DNA from: Motilibacter rhizosphaerae
GTDB taxonomy: Bacteria > Actinomycetota > Actinomycetes > Motilibacterales > Motilibacteraceae
Assembly: GCF_004216915.1 (NCBI RefSeq)
Contig: NZ_SGXD01000002.1
Location: 558,001-622,000 of the forward strand
Direction: 5' to 3'
Length of the DNA: 64,000 bases
The notes under the pieces are model-generated. The model had not been told where the DNA came from and ran no database searches. It worked only from the letters and a program-made list of their open reading frames with translations. Positions 27,143 to 34,662 of this stretch are shown here, one piece after another. A program made the translations under genes and the position numbers. Each line of letters starts with the position of its first letter. Position 1 is the first letter of the stretch.

Positions 27143-27665
27143 CAATGATCACCTCCAGATAGCCTCGGCGGGGTACCGAATCGAGACGCTTATCCTGATC
27201 CTTCACTCGAACCCACAGATTGTCCCAGTAGCCCCTATCCTCATGGTACTGCCTGGAGGTTCCCGGCGGAAGGGGCCCAGCATATGGGGACCACTCGAGA
27301 ATGAAGGAGTCAACCCGCAGGGAAAACACCTGCTTGACAGCGTTTGCGGCAACAATGGAGATGAAGTTGGTTTCCCCCGGGTCTCCGCGCGTTGTTACCG
27401 CCTTGAGGCGCTCGACGTCCACTATGTAGAGGCAGTCTAGGTCCCCTGGGACCGCCTTGTCGGTGAAGAAGCTGCCAGATAGCCAGCAAGCCGGGATCGA
27501 CCCGACCACGCTTTGCAGAACCAGGGTTAGTCTGCGCCACTCCTCCCAAATCTGTCGACGAACGTCAGCGGGGTTCGAAGGAACGTAGGTGGCTTCAACC
27601 GCCACAAGATCAGCCACCCACCGCCCTGGCGGTAGCTGCCCGGCTTGAAGTGCGGGTGTGGTCAC
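27129..27665 (-). CDS. Nucleotidyltransferase-like protein (DUF6932 style)
   Basis: 178 residues from GTG 27665 (GAAGG upstream; the family N-terminal pattern of Leu-Pro-Pro-Gly, here QLPPGRW, follows closely). GTG 27740 is a longer alternative that would overlap the collagen-like gene by eight bases. The core CWLSGSFFTDKAVPGDLDCLYIVD gives G-S-(x9)-D-x-D, the catalytic pattern of pol-beta-type nucleotidyltransferases, with a possible third acidic residue in VDSFILEW. Such proteins occur as orphan or paired defence or toxin-antitoxin genes. The downstream gene, overlapping by 14 bases, would be its partner. NTP specificity and target are unknown. Confidence 0.65.
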   Translation of the reverse strand: MTTPALQAGQLPPGRWVADLVAVEATYVPSNPADVRRQIWEEWRRLTLVLQSVVGSIPACWLSGSFFTDKAVPGDLDCLYIVDVERLKAVTTRGDPGETNFISIVAANAVKQVFSLRVDSFILEWSPYAGPLPPGTSRQYHEDRGYWDNLWVRVKDQDKRLDSVPRRGYLEVIIDGYR

Positions 27666-27732
27666 GGCGACACCTTCGATCCAAGGAGCGGCGGCATGGA
27701 GGGGTGCGGCCGGACGACGGAGACCTTCGAAG

Positions 27733-28155
27733 CTAGTCACAGAGCAGGAACTCCAGTGTGCTTGAGGACGTGATGGTCCGTTTGCTGTAGTTCGAGGCCA
27801 GACCCTGTTGAGCCAACTGCTGCTGCACAACCCCTTGCACTTCCCACTCTAGGTAGTCCTCCGAAGGCACGCGCACCACGAACGAAGTGCCCGAGGGGCA
27901 GGCCCCGGCGGCAAGGACAAGCTGGTGCTGACGACCCCTCAGCTCCTGCAGGACAGATTCTGGAATCGCACCGGAGGGTCCTTGAGCTCCTGGCGGGCCG
28001 GACGGGCCTGGCGGCCCAGCGGGCCCTGCGACTCCGGGCCGCCCGATGGTGGCGTAGTGCTTGCCCGCCCACCACCCAGACCCAACGGCGAGCGCAGCAA
28101 CTAGGACTACAAGAACGGCAGCCCGCGCCAACCGACCTCCATTCGAGTGTGTCAC
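27733..28155 (-). CDS. Membrane-anchored protein with short collagen-like repeat
   Basis: 140 residues from GTG 28155. Short basic cytoplasmic head, one membrane helix (about 10-30, AAVLVVLVAALAVGSGWWAG), then seven G-x-y triplets (GPAGPPGPSGPPGAQ...), a collagen-like stalk, and an extracytoplasmic domain of about 80 residues ending in LLCD with two Cys that could pair. It would stand on the outer face of the membrane as a trimer. Collagen-like stalks are frequent in phage and mobile-element surface proteins. Function unknown. Confidence 0.65.
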   Translation of the reverse strand: MTHSNGGRLARAAVLVVLVAALAVGSGWWAGKHYATIGRPGVAGPAGPPGPSGPPGAQGPSGAIPESVLQELRGRQHQLVLAAGACPSGTSFVVRVPSEDYLEWEVQGVVQQQLAQQGLASNYSKRTITSSSTLEFLLCD

Positions 28156-28312
28156 GACCGGTACGCCTCTCCCTCGACCAAGTATCTGGACCCACCGGAA
28201 CTGAGCTACGCGGGCCCCACGAGCGCGTCGCGCTGACAGAGACACCAGCCCGGCAACCTACCCGTGAAGGAACAAGGGCGGAGCGCTTCTGAGGAACGCG
28301 CGAGCGCTCGGC

Positions 28313-29091
28313 CTAGTCGTGCTTGCTGGCCGACACTGCAATCGTCAGTGCGGAAGGTTGCACCTCAAGGGCGCTTAGGCGCTCAAGCAGCTGGTCCTCC
28401 ACCCGCTCCTCCGCCTGTCGAGTCTGGGCGACGAACCAGGCGGCGACGGTGCCCGTGACGAGCCCAGCGAGGGCGATGCCCACGAGCATGAGCGCAGCGG
28501 CCACCACTCGCCCTGTGCCTGTCACGGGGTAGGTGTCGCCGTACCCCACCGTCGTCACGATTGTGGAGGCCCACCACACGGCGTCCGCGAGCGTCCTGAT
28601 GTGTGAACCGGGTGCTCGCCGCTCGGCGTCGAGCATGGCCAGCGCAGCGATGACCACGAGGGTCAGCGGAGCGGCCACGATGGCTTGGGTGGACTTGAGC
28701 ATTCCCCCACCTCTGGAGAACAGGCTGCCCGGCCATGAAGACCCGGAGCACACGCAGGGGGCGCGGGGCCGGCAACAGCACCATGAGCGCGTCCACCGGA
28801 TGCGTCACCAGGTACCGCAGGCGCTTAGGCGCCAGCCAGACCCGCACTATGAGGTCCACCGCGAACGCCAGCCAGACGAGCCACGAGAGCGAGTCCAGGA
28901 CGTGCCGGCAGATCGTCGGAGGGTGCAGCCAGAGGACGTCGGTCGCGTAGACGACCACGAAGACCAGGGCCAGCACCAGTAAGGGGTAGTCGCTCTGCGC
29001 CTCATATCTGGTCAGCCGGTCCTGGTGCCTCTCCTGTTCCTGCAGGTCAGGAGACTGGGCGAAGCACCTCCTTCTGTCGGTGGTCCGCCAT
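28313..29091 (-). pseudogene. Voltage-gated-type K+ channel, frameshifted
   Basis: The N-terminal half (YPLLVLALVFVVVYATDVLW, LAFAVDLIVRVWLAPKRLRYLVTHPVDALMVLLPAPRPLRVLRV) and the C-terminal half (pore filter TVGYGD in WWASTIVTTVGYGDTYPVTG, then the last helix and a coiled tail) lie in different frames. They join near 28703-28708 at a run of five G (minus strand GGTGGGGGAATG); removing one G restores a continuous protein. The start is also unclear: an ATG at 29091 with AAGGAGG downstream runs into a stop after 14 codons. Either a decayed gene, a homopolymer sequencing error, or a slippery site. An intact product would be a tetrameric K+ channel in the cytoplasmic membrane. Confidence 0.75.
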
Positions 29092-29128
29092 ATGCTCCGA
29101 GTGCTCGGAACGTAACCTGAGGAGCGCT

Positions 29129-30166
29129 GTGCGTAAGCCCCTGCCGTCGGCTCGCCTGACACTCGCCGCTGCCGCCCTGTCGGTAGCCGTCGTCCTCGCG
29201 GCTCCGTTGCTGGCGTCCGGGCCGGGAGCAAGCGCGGCGACAGCCAGCGCGAGCTCTACCCTCGCCGGCCTGTCGGTGAAGGGTCGAGCACCGCTCACCG
29301 ATTACAGCCGGTCCCAGTTCGGCCCTGCTTGGGCCGACGTGGATCGCAACGGATGTGACACCCGGAACGACATCCTCAAGCGGGACCTCAAGACGGTTAC
29401 CTTCCGGGCAGGGACGCGCAACTGCGTCGTCCTGACCGGCACGCTCACTGACCCCTACACAGGCAAGCAGCTCGCCTTCCTCAAGGCTCGAGCCAGCGCC
29501 GTGCAGATTGACCACGTCGTCGCTCTGGGCGACGCCTGGCAGACCGGTGGCCAGCAGTGGGACGCCTCCAGGCGGCTCACATTCGCGAACGACCCGTTGA
29601 ACCTCCTGGCGGTGAGCGAGGCAGCCAACGAGGCCAAGGGCGACAAGGACGCGGCCTCATGGCTTCCCCCGAGCAAGCCCTTCCGCTGCTCCTACGTGGC
29701 CCGTCAGGTGGCCGTGAAGGCAAAGTACGGGCTCTGGATGACGGCTGCCGAGAAGGCAGCCTCAGCTCGTGTGCTGGCCAACTGCAGCGGTCAGACGCTG
29801 CCCCGAGGTGGCGTTGGCCTCCCTCGGCCGGTCGTCTCGACGCCGGCCGTCGTGCCCGGACCGGTGGTCAACCCGACACCCACCCTGCCGCCACAGCCAG
29901 TCCCTCCTGTGTACGTGCCGCCTCAGCCAGCACAGACCACCGAAGCTCCGGCTCCCGTGGTGGTCGTCGTTCCGCCTCCTGCGGACCCTGCTCCCGTCAC
30001 GACGGCTCCCGCTGTCGCTGCCACGACGCCTCCGCCACCCGCTGCTGACGTCTACTACGCCAACTGCGATGCCGTGCGGGCTGCAGGAGCAGCACCGCTG
30101 TACCGAGGACAGCCTGGCTACCGGCCGGGTCTTGACCGTGATGGGGACGGAGTGGCTTGTGAGTGA
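29129..30166 (+). CDS. Secreted HNH nuclease with Excalibur domain
   Basis: 345 residues from GTG 29129 (GAGGAG seven bases before). Signal peptide to about residue 37 (ASA). HNH/DUF1524-like nuclease domain about 50-230: DRNGCDTRNDIL, the His-containing motif IDHVVALGDAW (His129) and NDPLNLL. Cys76 and Cys99 probably form a disulfide. A Pro/Val-rich linker of about 75 residues follows, then a C-terminal Excalibur domain with the Ca-binding DRDGDGVACE. It should be exported and degrade DNA outside the cell. Divergent from the K+ channel remnant with only 37 bases between. Confidence 0.88.
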   Translation: MRKPLPSARLTLAAAALSVAVVLAAPLLASGPGASAATASASSTLAGLSVKGRAPLTDYSRSQFGPAWADVDRNGCDTRNDILKRDLKTVTFRAGTRNCVVLTGTLTDPYTGKQLAFLKARASAVQIDHVVALGDAWQTGGQQWDASRRLTFANDPLNLLAVSEAANEAKGDKDAASWLPPSKPFRCSYVARQVAVKAKYGLWMTAAEKAASARVLANCSGQTLPRGGVGLPRPVVSTPAVVPGPVVNPTPTLPPQPVPPVYVPPQPAQTTEAPAPVVVVVPPPADPAPVTTAPAVAATTPPPPAADVYYANCDAVRAAGAAPLYRGQPGYRPGLDRDGDGVACE

Positions 30167-30178
30167 GACGCGGCAGCC

Positions 30179-31441
30179 TTGAGCGACGACGGCAGCAGCA
30201 GGCGACGCCTCTACCGCAGCGCTGATGAGCTTCCGACCGTTGTCGAGTTGCGCCGCCAGATCGCCGCAGGAAGAGTCCTCGCCCTGTTTGTACCCAGCGC
30301 ACGGAAGAGCCTCAAGGTTTCGGCTGACCTGCTAAAAAGGATTACTCTTAGCGTGGAAAGCTTCTACGCGCTCCTCGGTGAGCGTCACTGGGTTTTTCAC
30401 GACACCTTGAGTCTTGAGGCGGTTGAGACCCGGGTGGTGTCAGCTGGGTCTGCCGATGCGGCTGAAGCTGCGCTAATCCAGTGGTACCGAGAGGAGGGCA
30501 ATCTCTCGCTACTACTGCGTCAGACTCGCGCCGTTCCGGAAGTTCGGCCGCGGCTTCCCTTGTTAGAGAAGGCACTTGAGGACTACCAAGCCGGTCGCTT
30601 CTACGCCAGCACACTAGTTCTCCTAGCCATGATGGACGGCCTCGTCAACGACCTTGAGTCTCCACGCAGGGGTATGCACGCGCGCGAAGGAAGCGACTTC
30701 GACGTCTGGGACTCGTTCATTGGACACGCGCAAGGCCTAGCCGCTGGTCAGGCGAGTTTCACGAAGGGTTTCTTCAAAACGAGTACTGAGCCAGTGCACG
30801 ACCTGTACAGAAACGGCATCATGCACGGCACCCTTCTAAACTTCGACAACGTCATCGTAGCCACGAAGGCTTGGAACAGACTCTTCGGCGTTGTCAACTG
30901 GGCTCAAGCTCGCGCCACTGAGGAAAAGCGTAGGCCAGAGCCAAGCAAACCATTGGGTGCACTCCTTCGAGAGATCGGCCAGCAGCAGAAGGAGCGCGCA
31001 CTCGACCAGGAGGCCTTGAGCGACTGGGCGCCTGGATCTTGGACAGATCCGGCGAATACGAACCCAACGCACCCCCTGTATCAAGCGTGCAGGGACTTCT
31101 GCCTGGCTTGGCAAGCCAAGCGGTACGACCGTATGGCCGATCTGACTGCCCAACAGTTCAGGCCGAAGCGAGCCATTGAGGCCGTGAGCAGGGCGTACCG
31201 AGGCTATGCATTGCACTCGTTCGAGGTTCTTCGAGTGGAACATGAAGCCCTCGCCGCCGGCTGGGCCACGGTGCAGTTGCACTCCAACATCACCACCGAG
31301 GTCAGGCTGAGGTGGATTGCCGAGACGCCCGATGGCGAATCTTGGCTGCCAAGCCGTGGGGAGGGACAATGGCGACTCGTGGCCTGGGAGGCACCCGCGA
31401 CTCAGCTTTGGCAGCAAGGCCTCACTTCGCGCGAGACTTGA
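30179..31441 (+). CDS. HEPN-domain protein with C-terminal NTF2-like domain
   Basis: 420 residues from a TTG 12 bases after the nuclease gene; the ribosome site is weak. Middle region LLEKALEDYQAGRFYASTLVLLAMMDGLVNDL followed by YRNGIMHGTLLNFDN: Arg211-Asn212-x3-His216 is the R-x4-H catalytic motif of HEPN RNases with the usual polar residue after Arg. Residues about 300-410 (YQACRDFCLAWQAKRYDRMADLT, GEGQWRLVAWE) look like an NTF2/SnoaL-like fold. HEPN proteins on mobile elements mostly act as abortive-infection RNases or toxin components; no cognate nucleotidyltransferase is adjacent, but one lies 2.5 kb away. Its last 20 bases overlap the next, convergent gene. Confidence 0.7.
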   Translation: MSDDGSSRRRLYRSADELPTVVELRRQIAAGRVLALFVPSARKSLKVSADLLKRITLSVESFYALLGERHWVFHDTLSLEAVETRVVSAGSADAAEAALIQWYREEGNLSLLLRQTRAVPEVRPRLPLLEKALEDYQAGRFYASTLVLLAMMDGLVNDLESPRRGMHAREGSDFDVWDSFIGHAQGLAAGQASFTKGFFKTSTEPVHDLYRNGIMHGTLLNFDNVIVATKAWNRLFGVVNWAQARATEEKRRPEPSKPLGALLREIGQQQKERALDQEALSDWAPGSWTDPANTNPTHPLYQACRDFCLAWQAKRYDRMADLTAQQFRPKRAIEAVSRAYRGYALHSFEVLRVEHEALAAGWATVQLHSNITTEVRLRWIAETPDGESWLPSRGEGQWRLVAWEAPATQLWQQGLTSRET

Positions 31442-31736
31442 TCTGTTCCCGCGGTGCCGCGCTGTCCATGTAATAGCTGGCAATAGCCTGCTCGCTGGGC
31501 CACACGAGCCAGGCGTCGTGTGGGCCCGGTCCGTCTGCGATAGAGAGGTCCCCAAACAGGGACCACAGCGGCGTAGCGTGAGCGTCACAGAGGTCTCGCC
31601 TCTGCACGCGGTAGTCGAGGAATGCCACGAAGTACGGCTTTGGCGGCGTCTCCGGGTCGTCGCCGATCTGCTGGCAGATGGCGCAGTGCAGACGGTCGGT
31701 GGGCTTCACGGGCCGACGACTGTTCGAGCGAGGCAT
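31422..31736 (-). CDS. Small protein with possible zinc site, unknown
   Basis: 104 residues. CAICQQIGD near the N-terminus and LCDAHATP further on give Cys-x2-Cys...Cys-x2-His, enough for a zinc knuckle. The rest is short and without membrane segments. No clear ribosome site. Convergent with the HEPN gene, overlapping 20 bases at the 3' ends. Composition fits the rest of the island. Function not recognised. Confidence 0.5.
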   Translation of the reverse strand: MPRSNSRRPVKPTDRLHCAICQQIGDDPETPPKPYFVAFLDYRVQRRDLCDAHATPLWSLFGDLSIADGPGPHDAWLVWPSEQAIASYYMDSAAPREQIKSRAK

Positions 31737-32100
31737 AGCCGTGACGGTAGCCGGGAGTCGCGCACCTGCAAAGAGGAGAACTGTTCAACTGGCGCGGTGG
31801 CGCATGCAAGCATCGCCCCTTGGGGCAGTCCCGATTTTCCCGGGAAGTTTGAGCGGACTCACTCACTCATGCCGGGACGCGATTAAGCAACCCGGGGTCA
31901 AGATGCCCACGCAGACGGCGGTGGCGACAGACGACACACGCTGGAGGCACGGACGCGGTTGCTCCGACACAGCATGCTCCGCCGGGCGGGCGGGCCAGGG
32001 TGTCCGCTAGAGCTTCCCTAGGCCGAGGTGAGAGGGTCGGCGACCCGCTTCGTACCGGCGTGCCAACGCCCCCGCCGAAGCGGGGGCTGGGGCAGCTCGA
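31737..32100. other. Intergenic region, no convincing gene; terminator at its right end
   Basis: 364 bases. Open frames here lack ribosome sites. The only clear structure is GCCCCCGC-CGAA-GCGGGGGC (32068-32087), a probable terminator for the leftward ribbon-helix-helix operon. Confidence 0.6.
32068..32087 (-). terminator. Hairpin terminator of the RHH operon
   Basis: Perfect 8-bp G/C stem with tetraloop CGAA (TTCG on the transcribed strand), 14 bases after the stop of the 147-residue gene. The TTCG tetraloop makes it very stable. Confidence 0.7.
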
Positions 32101-32544
32101 CTAACGCAGCTTGACGGGCCACACGTACTGCACCGAGCGGCCGTCCCCGCCATAGCACGGGTCGCCCGGGGCGAAGACATGCGGAGCCAGCAGCTTCCAG
32201 CCCACCTGACCGTGCTCGAGGCAGAGCAAGTCCAGCGCCAGGGCGACGTAGCGGCGGTCGAACGCGCCCAGGAGGTAGTCAGACTCCACGTACCACTCGT
32301 CCTCCGCCAGGGTCACCTCGAAGCGGTCCGGGGGGGCAGGGGCCTCGTCCTGGTCGTCCAGCACGGTCGCGGTGTAGATCGGGTGCCGAAGTTCTCGCCC
32401 CCGGTCGTCGTCGTGCTCGACCTCGTAGTCCGTCACCTCCACACGAAGGGTCAGGTCTCCCAGCTCGCGCTGGAAGTCCCGCAACAGCCCTCGCCGCGTG
32501 CTGAGGCTCGTGCTCCAGAGCACGTAGCTGCTCTGCTGGGTCAT
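32101..32544 (-). CDS. Protein of unknown function coupled to an RHH regulator
   Basis: 147 residues, acidic (DYEVEHDDDRGRE, LAEDEWYVESDYLLGAFDRRYVALALDLLCLEHG), no membrane segment. Its ATG overlaps the stop of the ribbon-helix-helix gene by four bases (ATGA). Gene order, small RHH first and larger protein second, is that of many toxin-antitoxin operons, but no toxin fold (RelE, Fic, PIN, GNAT) is evident. No family recognised. Confidence 0.55.
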   Translation of the reverse strand: MTQQSSYVLWSTSLSTRRGLLRDFQRELGDLTLRVEVTDYEVEHDDDRGRELRHPIYTATVLDDQDEAPAPPDRFEVTLAEDEWYVESDYLLGAFDRRYVALALDLLCLEHGQVGWKLLAPHVFAPGDPCYGGDGRSVQYVWPVKLR

Positions 32545-32702
32545 CGCTGCTCCTCCTTGGCTCGTCCTACGTAGGCCTCCAGGGCCTTCCTGACCACGTC
32601 CGAGATGGTGCGGCCCTCTGCTCGGGCCTTGTCCATCGCCGCTCGCCAGAGCGACTCCTCCACGCGCACCTGCCGGTGCGGGGTCTTGGGCTGGTTGGGC
32701 AC
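32541..32702 (-). CDS. Ribbon-helix-helix (CopG/Arc-type) DNA-binding protein
   Basis: 53 residues. HRQVRVEESLWRAAMDKARAEGRTISDVVRKALEAYV is a textbook ribbon-helix-helix: basic beta strand, helix A, the S/T-x-x-D-V-V-R-x-A turn, helix B. GTG 32702 is decided by AGGAGG eight bases before it; more upstream starts lie inside the operator. It would bind as a dimer of dimers to the GGTGTAC half-sites immediately upstream and repress its own operon. Too short to be found by size-limited gene calling. Confidence 0.8.
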   Translation of the reverse strand: MPNQPKTPHRQVRVEESLWRAAMDKARAEGRTISDVVRKALEAYVGRAKEEQR

Positions 32703-32716
32703 CTGCCTCACCTCCT

Positions 32717-32782
32717 GGTGTACGTACACCCTAGAGGTGGAGGTACACCTGGTCAAGAGGCTTGTGCCTCGAACTGGTGTAC
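32717..32782. promoter_or_regulatory. Putative RHH operator: four GGTGTAC half-sites
   Basis: A perfect 14-bp palindrome GGTGTAC-GTACACC (32717-32730), a further GTACACC (32743-32749) and GGTGTAC (32776-32782). All lie between the RHH gene and the divergent small gene, so one repressor could control both directions. Confidence 0.65.
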
Positions 32783-32804
32783 GAGTCGTGCCATGCTGTT
32801 GGGC

Positions 32805-33089
32805 ATGGCGGGCGGGATGAGCTTCAGGCGCGGCCCGTCCCTCAGCGAGCGCTTCGGTCTGGAGCCGGCGGCTGAGCCTCCTGCAGCAGGGGCCCCAGAG
32901 CCCCCTCCACGCCACTGCTGGGTTGCTGACCCTCCCGGACACCCTGGCTCGTGGCCAGGCGTCCTGCTGGCCTGGGAGAGGGTCGAGGGCGGGTGGAGGG
33001 GAAGGGTCGTCTACGTCGCCCGAGACGGGGACGACGCGGTCCTCGTAGAGACCTGGCTGCCGGCTGCCGTGCTCCGACCGTCGCCCTAG
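32805..33089 (+). CDS. Small conserved protein, paralogue of the gene at 36684
   Basis: 94 residues. Core pattern GM-x2-RRGPSLSER, HCWV-x-DPPGHPG-x-WPGVLLAWERV, GGWRGRVVYVARDGDDAVLVETW. The chromosomal protein at 36684-36968 shares this pattern throughout, and the DNA just upstream is also alike (GTACGA...GCCATGCTG). The comparison settles the start: a further ATG at 32793 is in frame here, but its counterpart is out of frame in the paralogue, so translation most likely begins at ATGGCGGGCGG (32805). Probably a small soluble domain with two conserved Trp clusters; function unknown. Confidence 0.72.
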   Translation: MAGGMSFRRGPSLSERFGLEPAAEPPAAGAPEPPPRHCWVADPPGHPGSWPGVLLAWERVEGGWRGRVVYVARDGDDAVLVETWLPAAVLRPSP

Positions 33090-33105
33090 CGACCGGTCCG
33101 CTAAC

Positions 33106-33143
33106 AGTCCGCAGGAGGTCCGCAGGATGGGCAGTTGCGGACT
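33106..33143. promoter_or_regulatory. Right integrase arm-type sites
   Basis: AGTCCGCAG (33106-33114) and GGTCCGCAG (33117-33125) repeat with the same 11-base period as at the left end; an inverted TTGCGGACT follows at 33135-33143. Located about 90-127 bases inside attR. Confidence 0.65.
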
Positions 33144-33232
33144 GGACTAGGCGGGACTGCTGAGGGTCACTCTTGCCACTCCACCAGCGCTTACGCGGTC
33201 TCGGTCCTGGTCAGCGGAGCGGCCCGATAATC

Positions 33233-33275
33233 CTTCTAATCCGTAGGTCGCAGGTTCGAGTCCTGCCGGGGGCGC
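33233..33275 (+). other. attR: 43-bp direct repeat
   Basis: Exact copy of 14183-14225. Only the 3' half of tRNA-Arg is present, with unrelated sequence in place of the acceptor and D-arm, so this is the right attachment junction and not a tRNA gene. Confidence 0.93.
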
Positions 33276-33306
33276 GGGCTCCAGGAGCACGAGGCAGGAT
33301 GGCGTG

Positions 33307-33603
33307 GTGCCCCTGCTCCGCTCGCTCCCCCGCTTCCTGCCCACCGCCGTGCTGGCGGCCGCCGTCATCGCGGTCGTCCTCGCCGGGTCCTGGGACCTCG
33401 CGGACGTGGCGGGGGTGCCCGCCCGCTTCGCGCTGGTCCTCGCGGGGGTCGCGACCGTCGTGGTGATGGCGCTGGGCCTCTCCCGGGTCGCCGCGCGCAC
33501 GGCGCCGACGCAGGAGACGGGGCCGGCCGAGCTGGGGCTGCTGTTCGGCGGGGCGGTGGGCGTCATGCTCGGCGCGGCCTTCGTCATCCTCGTGCTGGAG
33601 TAG
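33307..33603 (+). CDS. Small integral membrane protein
   Basis: 98 residues from GTG 33307 (GTG 33304 is adjacent). Three hydrophobic helices (about 8-27, 36-58, 74-97) with a short charged loop RVAARTAPTQETG. It begins 31 bases after attR; before integration it would have followed tRNA-Arg directly. No family recognised. Its stop is followed by a hairpin CGGTGT-CGT-ACACCG at 33625-33639. Confidence 0.65.
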   Translation: MPLLRSLPRFLPTAVLAAAVIAVVLAGSWDLADVAGVPARFALVLAGVATVVVMALGLSRVAARTAPTQETGPAELGLLFGGAVGVMLGAAFVILVLE

Positions 33604-33624
33604 CGCCAGTCACCCACGACCGGC

Positions 33625-33837
33625 CGGTGTCGTACACCGACCGGGAATGCGGCAACCAGACCGGTTCAGTACTTGGACGAAGCGGCATTCCCACGATTTC
33701 TGCCGCAACCCTTCTGCGACCCCGGTACGTCTGCTACACAGGGGATTGCCGCTGACGCCGAGGTCGCTCGGACCGTCAGCGGGGTGCCACACCCACGAGC
33801 GACCGGCCGGCGGCTACGGGGGTCCCGCCGGCCGGTC
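33625..33837. terminator. Cluster of inverted repeats between convergent genes
   Basis: Four structures: CGGTGT-CGT-ACACCG (33625-33639); a wide inverted repeat GGGAATGC (33643-33650)/GCATTCCC (33685-33692); CCGCTGACG-CCGAG-GTCG-CTCGG-(AC)-CGTCAGCGG (33749-33782); and a perfect 13-bp stem GACCGGCCGGCGG/CCGCCGGCCGGTC (33801-33813/33825-33837). The last lies 18 bases after the stop of the leftward gene and is its terminator. The rest may serve the rightward gene. Confidence 0.7.
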
Positions 33838-33855
33838 TCCTGGGAGCTACGACCG

Positions 33856-34554
33856 TCAGGTCGGCGTCCCGCTCGGGCTGGGCGTGGGCGTCGCCGGAGC
33901 CGACGGCGCCGTGGTGCCGCTCGGAGCCGGTGCCGTGCCCTTCTCGCCCCAGGGGCCGTGGCCGTGCGGGCCACCAGGACCGCCAGGACCGCCCGGACCC
34001 ACGGGGCGGGTGCTCGTCACCTGCTTCGTCACCCGGTCGGTCAGGCCGGAGATGATCGTGTCGGCCTGCGCCTGGGTGAGCCGCCCGGCCTCCACGTCCG
34101 CGGCGATCCGCGTCTTCTCCGCCGCCACCAGCTTGTCGACCAGCGTGGACTGGCTGATGCCCCTCCCCTGCGCGATCTGCGCGAGCGTCTTGCCCGCCTG
34201 CAGGTCGGTCCGCAACTGCTCGGGCGTCACGCCGATGATGGTCGCCGCGGCGTCGAGCTCGGCGCCCCTGCCGGGACCGTGACCGCGCCCGGGTCCCCAG
34301 CCGCCGGGCCCGGGCGGCTGCGGCAGCGCCGTGCTCAGCGTCGAGGCCACCTTGTCGGCCTGCGACTGCGTGATCGTGCCGTCGCTGACGAGGCCCGCGA
34401 GCGCCTTCGTGATCGCGGTGACGCGGTCCCCCACGGCCGTGGTGCTGCTGGTCGCCGCGGACGCCGCGACCGGCCCGATCGTGGCGCCGACGCCGAGACC
34501 GGCGAGGCCCACGACGCCGGCCAGGACGAGGCCCGACCTTCGTGTCGATCTCAC
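33856..34554 (-). CDS. Secreted helical-repeat protein
   Basis: 232 residues. Signal peptide to about 34 (VAASAAT). Three copies of a short helical hairpin unit follow: LVSDGTITQSQADKVASTL, GVTPEQLRTDLQAGKTLAQIAQGRGISQSTLVDKLV, and DVEAGRLTQAQADTIISGL, each typical of small exported actinobacterial proteins. Gly/Pro/His-rich linkers (PPGPGGWGPGRGHGPGRG, GPGGPHGHGPWG) lie between and after, with a Pro/Thr tail. The His-rich linkers could bind metal. Function unknown. Confidence 0.78.
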   Translation of the reverse strand: MRSTRRSGLVLAGVVGLAGLGVGATIGPVAASAATSSTTAVGDRVTAITKALAGLVSDGTITQSQADKVASTLSTALPQPPGPGGWGPGRGHGPGRGAELDAAATIIGVTPEQLRTDLQAGKTLAQIAQGRGISQSTLVDKLVAAEKTRIAADVEAGRLTQAQADTIISGLTDRVTKQVTSTRPVGPGGPGGPGGPHGHGPWGEKGTAPAPSGTTAPSAPATPTPSPSGTPT

Positions 34555-34662
34555 GCGTACTCCTCCGTTCCCGACGCCACCCTGGCGCCGATGACTCCAT
34601 CTACGGCGCCGAACCTGCCGGGACCCTGTGCCGCCTCTAAGGGCGGTCTAAGAGACGCCCCG

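Noticed and set aside
31804-32010. Possible 68-residue gene on the plus strand
   Set aside because: No ribosome site, unusual composition and no conserved pattern; left as intergenic.
33233-33275. Second tRNA-Arg gene
   Set aside because: Only the 3' half matches; acceptor 5' strand and D-arm are absent. It is the right attachment site.
33625-33837. Riboswitch or other cis-regulatory RNA
   Set aside because: No downstream gene on either strand for it to control; it lies between two convergent genes, so terminators are the simpler reading.
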